Assembly: GCF_021044565.1 (NCBI RefSeq)
Contig: NZ_CP087997.1
Coordinates: forward strand, 2,542,001-2,606,000
Length of the DNA: 64,000 nt
Direction: 5' to 3'
Origin: Subtercola endophyticus
GTDB lineage: Bacteria; Actinomycetota; Actinomycetes; Actinomycetales; Microbacteriaceae
Shown here: in pieces, positions 57,736 to 64,000 of the stretch
Layout of the letters: every line of letters starts with the position of its first letter
Position numbering within the stretch: position 1 is the first letter of the stretch
Position numbers and translations under genes: made by a program
The notes under the pieces: model-generated
Told to the model about the DNA's origin: nothing
The model's input: only the letters and a program-made list of their open reading frames with translations
The model's database searches: none

Positions 57736-59103
57736 TCACGATTTTATATACGGTCGCCCGGAGGCCGCAGGTCCCCGTGAGCGGCCCACCAATCCCGCCA
57801 CAGCGAAGATGGTGAGCAGGTACGGCAGCATCAGCATGAACTCGCTGGGCACCGGCGATCCGATGATGCCGAGGGCGTTCTGCAGGTTCGACGCGAACCC
57901 GAACAACAGCGCCGCAAGGGTCGCCCGTATCGGATCCCACTGGCCGAAGATCACCGCCGCCAGGGCGATATAACCGGCGCCAGCCGTCATCTCCTTGTTG
58001 AAGGCACCCACCGAACCGAGCGTGAAGTACGCCCCGCCGAATCCGGTGATCGCACCGGCGAGCAGCACGTTCCAGAACCGGGTCGAGTTGACGTTGATGC
58101 CCACGGTGTCGGCGGCTTGCGGATGCTCGCCCACAGCCCGCACGCGCAGACCCCACTTCGTGTGGAACAGAGCGAAGTACACCGCCGCGACCGCGATGTA
58201 CATCAGGTACACGATGATCGTCTGCCGGAACAGCGTCGGCCCGATGATGGGAATCTCGCTGAGAATCGGGATGTTGATGCGATCGAACCGTGGCGGTGAG
58301 TTGAGCAGCTCTGCATTCTTCGACAGCACCTGCGAGTACAAGAAGTTCGTCAAACCGATCACGAGAACGTTCAGCACGACGCCCACGATCACCTGGTCGA
58401 CGAGGTACTTGATGGCGAACGCCGCCAGCACGAACGACACCGCAGCGCCGGCGATCGCCGCGGCCACCAGGCCGAGCAGCGGCTGCTGCGTGATCGACGC
58501 GACCACCGCCGCCACGAAAGCGCCGCCGAGCAGCTGACCTTCGATCGCCACGTTGACCACACCGACCCGCTCGGAGATCACCCCGCCCATCGCGCCGAAG
58601 ATCAGCGGAACCGAGAGCGAGACCGTTCCGACCAGCAGCCCCGGTACCTGAACGGGCAGTGACGCACCCGCATCGACCCAGGTGAGAAACGCGAACAAGA
58701 AGAGCACTCCGAGCAGCGCCGTCAACCAGAGCGGCACCCGCCGGTCTGCCCGAACCCGCAGAAAGGCGACCACCGTGATCACGGCCATCAACACGGTGAC
58801 GACGATGCCCGTCAGACGCGCCGCTACCGTGATGTCCGGTAGCTGAATGAGGTCGCTGTCGGCCGACAGACTGAACGTGGAGTCGCCGTCACGGCCGAGA
58901 ATCACGAACAGCACGAGCGCGATCAGCGTGAAGACGGCGAACCCGATCGGGGCCTTCCAGCTCTTCACGACGGTGGTCGCGAGTCCGCTCGAGCTGTCGG
59001 GATGCTCGTGCTGAGTAGCGGTGCCCGGGCCCGACGAGTCGAGAGTTCGCGTCACATCGGGCACACCGGTGTCGATTCCCGAGGAGTTCATCGAGTCGCT
59101 CAT
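57736..59103 (-). CDS. Nucleoside ABC transporter permease (second subunit)
   Basis: A 455-residue permease of the BMP/RbsC-like (BPD_transp_2) type. A Ser/Thr/His-rich cytoplasmic N-terminus of about 45 residues precedes about 10 helices; LGLVAAAIAGAAVSFVLA, GVISERVGVVNVAIEGQLLG and RAVGEHPQAADTVGINV are typical of nucleoside importers. The ATG at 59103 overlaps the first permease stop by 4 bp. Pairs with the protein at 59100 to form the channel. Confidence 0.9.
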   Translation of the reverse strand: MSDSMNSSGIDTGVPDVTRTLDSSGPGTATQHEHPDSSSGLATTVVKSWKAPIGFAVFTLIALVLFVILGRDGDSTFSLSADSDLIQLPDITVAARLTGIVVTVLMAVITVVAFLRVRADRRVPLWLTALLGVLFLFAFLTWVDAGASLPVQVPGLLVGTVSLSVPLIFGAMGGVISERVGVVNVAIEGQLLGGAFVAAVVASITQQPLLGLVAAAIAGAAVSFVLAAFAIKYLVDQVIVGVVLNVLVIGLTNFLYSQVLSKNAELLNSPPRFDRINIPILSEIPIIGPTLFRQTIIVYLMYIAVAAVYFALFHTKWGLRVRAVGEHPQAADTVGINVNSTRFWNVLLAGAITGFGGAYFTLGSVGAFNKEMTAGAGYIALAAVIFGQWDPIRATLAALLFGFASNLQNALGIIGSPVPSEFMLMLPYLLTIFAVAGLVGRSRGPAASGRPYIKS

Positions 59104-60413
59104 TTCGCTGCCACCGCCTCTGCAGGCGTGGACTGTTTCGCTTTCGGCGGCCGAGGCTGCTTCGGCTTCTTCGCAATACCCGGCGTCGGCAGCCGGAACA
59201 CCGCACGCACCAGCGGAGGCGCCGCAATGAACAGCACGATGAGCGACTGAACCACGAGCACGATGTCCACAGGAATGCCCTGGCCCGCCTGCATGGCGAA
59301 CCCGCCGGCCTTGAACGCGCCGAACAGAATGCCCGCCACGAAGATGCCCCATGGCTTCGAGCGCCCGAGCAGTGCCACGGTAATGGCGTCGAATCCGATG
59401 CCCGCGTCGATTCCCGAACTGAAACCGGATGTCACGGTGCCCAGCACCTGCGCCACACCGGCCAGCCCCACCAGTCCACCGGAGAGCAGCATCACATAGA
59501 TGTAGCTGCGCTTGACGTTGATGCCGGCGACCCGTGCCGCATTCGGATTGACTCCCACGGCGCGAAACTTGAAGCCGAGACTCGACCGCGACAACAGCCA
59601 CCAGACGAAGACGGTCGCGGCGATGGAGACGAGCAGCCCGGCGTGCAGGTTGAAATCGCCGCCCAACAGGTCGGGGTAGATCGCGCTCGGCAGGTCAGCA
59701 GGCGATTTCGGATTCGTCGAGCCGGGCGCCTGCAGCGCTCCCGGCGTTCGCAGCAGAAACGAGATCAGATAGAACGCGATGTAGTTGAGCATGATGGTCA
59801 CGATGACCTCGTGCGCGCCCGTTCTGGCCTTCAGCACGCCCACGATTCCGCCCCACACCGCACCTCCCACGATGCCGGCGAGCACCGCGAGTACAAGGTG
59901 GATGCCGTAGGGCAGGTTGAACGAGAATGCGACCCAGCCCGAGCACGCCGCGGCGATGAGCATCTGCCCCTGGCCGCCGATGTTGAACATGCCCGCCCGG
60001 AAAGCCAACCCGACGCCGAGACCGGCGACGATGAGCGGGGTGGCGAAGGTCAGCGTGTCGGTGATCGGCTTGATCTGCTTCACAAAGGTGTTGCCGCCGA
60101 AGTTGAACACGGCGCCTTGAAAGAGGGCGCCGTACGCGCCCGACACCGACACCCAGATGGCATTGATCGTGTCACCGGGCCGTGAGAAGAAGTACCCCGA
60201 AGCCGTCTGCACGTTTTCGTCGGTGAGAGCGATCAGAACACCGCCGACGACCAGCGCCAGCACCACGGCGAGAATCGAGATGACGACGCTGCCACCCATG
60301 ATGTCGCGCAAGATCTGGTTCGATTTGGGCGGCGGCGCGACCGCACCCGCGCCAGTAGAGCCCGAGGGCGCGCCCGGCGACGGTGCCGGTGCGGTGGATG
60401 CGGCGTCGCTCAC
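59100..60413 (-). CDS. Nucleoside ABC transporter permease (first subunit)
   Basis: A 437-residue permease with a Pro/Ala-rich N-terminus (about 35 residues), about 9-10 helices, and a basic Pro/Lys-rich C-tail (PKQPRPPKAKQS). The motifs AFRAGMFNIGGQGQMLIAA, GAHEVIVTIMLNYIAFYL and FRAVGVNPNAARVAGINVK are diagnostic for the YufP-like subunit of BMP-dependent nucleoside importers. GTG start at 60413 overlaps the ATPase stop (GTGA). Confidence 0.92.
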   Translation of the reverse strand: MSDAASTAPAPSPGAPSGSTGAGAVAPPPKSNQILRDIMGGSVVISILAVVLALVVGGVLIALTDENVQTASGYFFSRPGDTINAIWVSVSGAYGALFQGAVFNFGGNTFVKQIKPITDTLTFATPLIVAGLGVGLAFRAGMFNIGGQGQMLIAAACSGWVAFSFNLPYGIHLVLAVLAGIVGGAVWGGIVGVLKARTGAHEVIVTIMLNYIAFYLISFLLRTPGALQAPGSTNPKSPADLPSAIYPDLLGGDFNLHAGLLVSIAATVFVWWLLSRSSLGFKFRAVGVNPNAARVAGINVKRSYIYVMLLSGGLVGLAGVAQVLGTVTSGFSSGIDAGIGFDAITVALLGRSKPWGIFVAGILFGAFKAGGFAMQAGQGIPVDIVLVVQSLIVLFIAAPPLVRAVFRLPTPGIAKKPKQPRPPKAKQSTPAEAVAAK

Positions 60414-61951
60414 AGCAGCGCTCCTTCGATCGAATCGGTCGTGGTGATCTCGGCCGGAACCTCGCCGGTCATCATCAGGCCGAGCACGTCGCGCGACGTG
60501 TTGCCCGGAACGATGCCCACGATGCTTCCGCGGTACATCACCGCGATGCGGTCGGCCAGCGCGGTCACCTCGTCGAGCTCGGTCGACACCACGATGACGG
60601 GAACACCCGCATCGCGCGTCTCGACGATGCGCTTGTGCACGAACTCGATCGACCCGACGTCGATGCCTCTGGTCGGCTGCGCCGCCAGAAACAGCCGCAG
60701 GTCTCGGCTGAGCTCACGCGCTAGCACGACCTTCTGCTGATTTCCGCCCGAGAGGCGGCCGACGGGGGTCTGGATGCCCTGCGAACGCACATCGAACTCC
60801 TTCGCCTTCTCTTCGGCGAACGTGTTCAGGTAGCTGAGCTGCAGAGTGCCGCGTTTGACGAACGGTGCAGAGTCGCTGCGATCGAGCATCAGGTTCTCGG
60901 CGATGGTGAACTCCCCGACGAGCCCGTCGACGTTGCGGTCTTCGGGTACGAACCCGACCCCCGCGTCGAGCACCTTCGACACGCTGAGCCCGACGAGCGA
61001 CTTGCCGTCGAGGATGATCGTGCCGCGCACATCGTCTTGCAGACCGATGATGGCCTCCGAGAGCTCGGTCTGGCCGTTGCCCTGAACGCCGGCGATGGCG
61101 AGAATCTCGCCGTGGTGCACCTCGAAACTGACCGAATTCACCACGAGTTGGCCGACGGCATCCACCACCGACAGGTCTTTCACGATCAGCGCTGCCTCAC
61201 CGGGTTCGGAATGCTCTTTGTGCACGGTCAGCTCGACCGAGCGGCCGACCATCAACGATGCCAGCTCGGCATTCGTCGCGGTCGGTTCGGCCTCACCGAC
61301 GACCTTGCCGAGACGGATGATCGTGATGCGGTCTGCGATCTCGCGCACTTCGCGCAGCTTGTGCGTGATGAACACGATGGAGGTTCCGGCATCACGCAAC
61401 TGGCCCATGATGACCATCAGCTCATCGGTCTCTTGCGGAGTCAGCACGGCGGTCGGCTCGTCGAAGACGAGCACTTTCGCGTCGCGGGAGAGCGCCTTGA
61501 TGATCTCGACACGCTGCTGAACGCCGACAGGCAGATCTTCGACGAGCGCATCGGGGTCGACGTCGAACCCGAACTGCGAGCCGATCTCGCGCACCCGTGC
61601 GCGAGCCGCGGCGAGGTCGAGCCGACCGAGCCCTTTCGTCTGCTCGTGGCCGAGCATCACGTTCTCGGCCACCGTGAAGACCGGAATGAGCATGAAGTGC
61701 TGATGCACCATGCCGATGCCGGCGTTCATGGCATCACCGGGGCCGGCGAAATGCTGCACCTCGTCATCGAGGAGAATTTCGCCGTCGTCGGCCTGGTAGA
61801 GGCCGTAGAGAACGTTCATCAGGGTGGATTTGCCTGCGCCGTTCTCACCGAGGAGGGCGTGGATCTCACCCGGCTTCACAACAAGGTCGATGTGGTCGTT
61901 CGCGATGAGCGACCCGAAACGCTTGGTGATGCCTCGTAGTTCGAGCTTCAT
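60410..61951 (-). CDS. Nucleoside ABC transporter ATP-binding protein (duplicated domains)
   Basis: A 513-residue protein with two ABC ATPase domains. First: Walker A GENGAGKST (about 36-44), signature region LPVGVQQRVEI, Walker B VLVFDEPTAVL. Second: degenerate Walker A (GVQGNGQTEL), signature LSGGNQQKVVLARE, and Walker B LFLAAQPTRGID. This is the YufO/RbsA type that energises nucleoside uptake. Encoded between the lipoprotein and permeases, 86 bp after the lipoprotein stop with a strong hairpin in the gap. Confidence 0.93.
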   Translation of the reverse strand: MKLELRGITKRFGSLIANDHIDLVVKPGEIHALLGENGAGKSTLMNVLYGLYQADDGEILLDDEVQHFAGPGDAMNAGIGMVHQHFMLIPVFTVAENVMLGHEQTKGLGRLDLAAARARVREIGSQFGFDVDPDALVEDLPVGVQQRVEIIKALSRDAKVLVFDEPTAVLTPQETDELMVIMGQLRDAGTSIVFITHKLREVREIADRITIIRLGKVVGEAEPTATNAELASLMVGRSVELTVHKEHSEPGEAALIVKDLSVVDAVGQLVVNSVSFEVHHGEILAIAGVQGNGQTELSEAIIGLQDDVRGTIILDGKSLVGLSVSKVLDAGVGFVPEDRNVDGLVGEFTIAENLMLDRSDSAPFVKRGTLQLSYLNTFAEEKAKEFDVRSQGIQTPVGRLSGGNQQKVVLARELSRDLRLFLAAQPTRGIDVGSIEFVHKRIVETRDAGVPVIVVSTELDEVTALADRIAVMYRGSIVGIVPGNTSRDVLGLMMTGEVPAEITTTDSIEGALL

Positions 61952-61982
61952 AGTGTCAATCTACTCAGAGGGGTGTGCTTTA

Positions 61983-62023
61983 ACGAGGCCGGGGAGCCAG
62001 ATGTTCTGGCCCCCCGGTTTCGT
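61983..62023 (-). terminator. Long hairpin between lipoprotein and ATPase genes
   Basis: An 18-nt arm at 61983-62000 folds with 62006-62023 through ACGA/TCGT, CCGGGG/CCCCGG and GCCAG/CTGGC segments around a 5-nt loop, with two small internal mismatches. Lacking a T tract, it looks like an attenuator or 3'-end stabiliser that lets the lipoprotein be made in excess over the ABC subunits. Confidence 0.7.
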
Positions 62024-62037
62024 GTTGCGAAGAGGTG

Positions 62038-63147
62038 TTACTTCGACAGGTACGACTTCACCGGGATGGAGCCCGAGATGATGCCGGCCTTGATCGTGTC
62101 GAGCTCGCCCTGCAGGGTGGAAGGCACCTTGCTGGCGAAGTCGTGGAACGGAGCGATTCCGACACCGTCGTTCGACAGGTCACCGATGTAGGTGGTGGTG
62201 TCGAACGTGGTCGCGGTTCCGGCGTTCTGAACGACGGCTGCGGTGGCCTGCTTGATGCCCTTCTCGACCGAGGTCAAGTAGAGGCTGTCGTAGGTCGGGA
62301 ACGTGTCGTACACGTCGGCGTCGGCGCCCAGCAGAGCCACATTCTTGCCCGAGTCCTTGATCGCGGCGCCCGCGCTCTGGAAGATCGGACCACCGACGGG
62401 CAGCAGAACGTCTGCACCCTGGTCGATGAAGTTCTGGGCCGTGGTCTTCGCCGTGTCGTTGGCTTCGAAGCCACCGGTGAACGTTGCTGCGTCAGGGTTG
62501 GCCTCGTCGTAGCCGAGAACCGCGACCGACTTGCCCTTCTGCTTGTTGAAGTAGTCGACACCCTGCGCGAAGCCGTCCATGAAGATGGTGACGGTCGGGA
62601 AGTTCATGCCGCCGTAGGTCGCGACCTTGCCGGCCGTCGAGTAGTCGGCCGACGCGTAACCGGCGAGGAACGCGGCCTGAGCCGTGTTGAACAGAATCGG
62701 CTTGATGTTCGGCGCGTCGGTCTTGCCGTCGAAGTCGTTGTCGGCCGCGTCGTCGATGATCGCGAAGTCGACGGTCGGGTTGGCCAGCGCGGCCGTCACC
62801 GTGGCGGCCGAGAGTGCGAAGCCGACCGTGATGATCAGTGTGCAGTTCTGTGAGACCAGGCTGTCGATGTTCGGCGCGTAGTCGGTTTCGGCGTTCGACT
62901 GCACGGTGATCGGCTTGACGCCGAGGGCGGCCGAAGCGTCTTGCAGACCTTCGTAGCCCAGCTGGTTGAACGACTTGTCGTCGAACCCGCCCAGGTCGGA
63001 GACCATGCAGGGCTTGAAGCCCGCGACGGCCGAGGCCGTGGGGGTTGCAGTCGTGGCGGCAGGGGCTGCCGAGCAAGCGGCGAGAAGCGCCACGCTGGCG
63101 AGCGAAGCCAGGCCGCCAAAGGCGACGCGACGTTTGGTGATGCTCAA
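62038..63147 (-). CDS. BMP/PnrA-like nucleoside-binding lipoprotein
   Basis: A 369-residue substrate-binding protein of the BMP (basic membrane protein) family. Signal peptide with lipobox LLAAC (Cys about residue 24 from the TTG start at 63147). Family motifs: MVSDLGGFDDKSFNQLGYEG, TVGFALSAATV, AGYASADYSTAGKVATYGGM and GVDYFNKQKGK. The TTG at 63147 is preferred because GGAGG lies five bases upstream; a TTG four codons earlier would overlap that site. First gene of the BMP-ABC-cdd-deoA operon. Captures nucleosides outside the cell; specificity within that class is inferred. Confidence 0.93.
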   Translation of the reverse strand: MSITKRRVAFGGLASLASVALLAACSAAPAATTATPTASAVAGFKPCMVSDLGGFDDKSFNQLGYEGLQDASAALGVKPITVQSNAETDYAPNIDSLVSQNCTLIITVGFALSAATVTAALANPTVDFAIIDDAADNDFDGKTDAPNIKPILFNTAQAAFLAGYASADYSTAGKVATYGGMNFPTVTIFMDGFAQGVDYFNKQKGKSVAVLGYDEANPDAATFTGGFEANDTAKTTAQNFIDQGADVLLPVGGPIFQSAGAAIKDSGKNVALLGADADVYDTFPTYDSLYLTSVEKGIKQATAAVVQNAGTATTFDTTTYIGDLSNDGVGIAPFHDFASKVPSTLQGELDTIKAGIISGSIPVKSYLSK

Positions 63148-63366
63148 GATGTCCTCCAAAATGCTGCCCTGCCCAGGGGTGGGGAAGGTGCTGTGGAGTT
63201 ACACGTTACCTAAAGTTACGAGCCAGCTGAGTATTCCAGAAGAGTTTGCGGCAGAAGCGTTACAAAGACGGGATGCGTGCGAAATCAGACTGAAATGTCT
63301 ACGCAAGAATCCGGCGCGGAACGCCGATTTTGCTTGGCCTACCGCACCTCGCCCACGGCACTTCGC

Positions 63367-64000
63367 CTACAGCACGTCTCCGGAGCCCGACAGCCGCAGG
63401 GCGTCGACGACGGCCTTGACCCGTTGGGCGTGCGCGCTCGTGGTCACGAGCAGAGCATCCGGCGTGTCGACCACCACGATGTCTTCGACGCCGATGAGGC
63501 TGATGACGCGGTCGCTGTTCGAGACCACCACGCCGCTCGACGAATCCGAGAGGATGCGCGCGTTCTTGCCGAGGATGGCCAGCTCTGACTTGCGGCCGCC
63601 CGAATGCAGCTTGGCGATCGAGGCGAAGTCGCCCACGTCGTCCCAGCTGAACGTTCCGGGCACCACCGCGAGCTTGCCCTCGAGGGCACTCGGTTCGGCA
63701 ACGGTGTAGTCGATCGCGATCTTCTCCAGGCCCGGCCAGACCTGGTCGACCACGGCGCCGCGCCGCGGAGTGTCCCACGCCTCGGCGAGTTCGAGCAGAC
63801 CCGCCAGCAACTCGGGCCGCGAGCGACCGATCTGCTCGAGCAGCACGTCGGCGCGCGAGATGAACATGCCGGCGTTCCACATGTAGCCGCCGGTTTCGAC
63901 GTACTTCTCGGCGGTCTCGAGGTCGGGTTTCTCCACGAAGCTATCGACGAACATCGCTTCGGGGGCACCCTCGACGCCGAGCGGCTTGACGGCGTGAATG
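63367..64000 (-). CDS. Mannose-1-phosphate guanylyltransferase, partial (C-terminal part)
   Basis: Cut by the window end; about 210 residues remain. FVEKPDLETAEKYVETGGYM, WNAGMFISRADVLLEQI, PGTFSWDDVGDF and VVVSNSDRVISLIGVEDIVV are typical of GDP-mannose pyrophosphorylases (ManC/ManB, GTP:mannose-1-P guanylyltransferase). It would make GDP-mannose from mannose 1-phosphate and GTP, the substrate of the Gmd enzymes at 12073 and 13119. There is no sign of a ManC isomerase domain at the C-terminus, so it is the single-domain form. Confidence 0.9.
   Translation of the reverse strand, partial: IHAVKPLGVEGAPEAMFVDSFVEKPDLETAEKYVETGGYMWNAGMFISRADVLLEQIGRSRPELLAGLLELAEAWDTPRRGAVVDQVWPGLEKIAIDYTVAEPSALEGKLAVVPGTFSWDDVGDFASIAKLHSGGRKSELAILGKNARILSDSSSGVVVSNSDRVISLIGVEDIVVVDTPDALLVTTSAHAQRVKAVVDALRLSGSGDVL

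Overview
The window comes from a high-GC actinobacterium, most likely a member of Microbacteriaceae. Evidence for this is strong G/C third-position bias, many GTG/TTG starts, many 4-bp ATGA/GTGA gene overlaps, an acyl-CoA carboxylase with a separate epsilon subunit, and the gene order purE-purK-GtrA-PH domain-birA-accD-accE-maf-accA followed by lpdA-PNP-phosphomutase-add-deoA-cdd. As I recall it, the same backbone occurs in Mycobacterium (around Rv3275c-Rv3315c). The assignment rests on gene content, not on a search.

Region 1 (1-25467) is a cell-surface polysaccharide locus. It has an FkbM methyltransferase cut by the window start, two paralogous GT-C-like membrane proteins, a Wzm/Wzt ABC exporter, five GT4 and two GT2 glycosyltransferases, a GtrA protein, a DUF4012 protein, two tandem Gmd-type sugar-nucleotide dehydratases, a UDP-glucuronate decarboxylase-like SDR, a large membrane protein, and a two-gene secreted module (a Pro/Thr-stalk protein plus a lysozyme-like protein with three lectin-like repeats). 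The mannose-1-phosphate guanylyltransferase at the right edge would supply GDP-mannose to the Gmd enzymes.

Region 2 (25478-43291) is core metabolism: purE/purK, GtrA, a PH-domain protein, birA, and the acyl-CoA carboxylase genes accD, accE and accA with maf. Between them lie a DUF4287 protein, a histidine kinase/response regulator pair with a kinase-like membrane partner, a TrmA-type RNA methyltransferase and a SNF2/SWIM helicase. A strong intrinsic terminator and a candidate small RNA follow accE.

Region 3 (43302-47505) is accessory. A secreted beta-propeller protein is followed by an IS1595-type transposase broken by one in-frame stop, a perfect palindrome carrying two DnaA-box 9-mers, a hairpin-rich tRNA-like segment, a DUF5343 gene and three tiny genes of lower GC.

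Region 4 (47537-63147) is nucleoside salvage. It holds an LpdA-like flavoprotein, purine nucleoside phosphorylase, a phosphosugar mutase, an IclR regulator, an orphan PTS IIA/IIB pair, adenosine deaminase, a nucleoside hydrolase, and a six-gene operon for a BMP-type nucleoside ABC importer with cdd and deoA. Imported nucleosides would be deaminated, phosphorolysed and routed through pentose phosphate.

Several intergenic gaps carry long near-perfect palindromes flanked by purine/pyrimidine tracts; two of them (26054-26101 and 55856-55905) are related in sequence. No CRISPR array, rRNA or intact tRNA gene was seen, and no gap without a gene exceeds about 300 bases.
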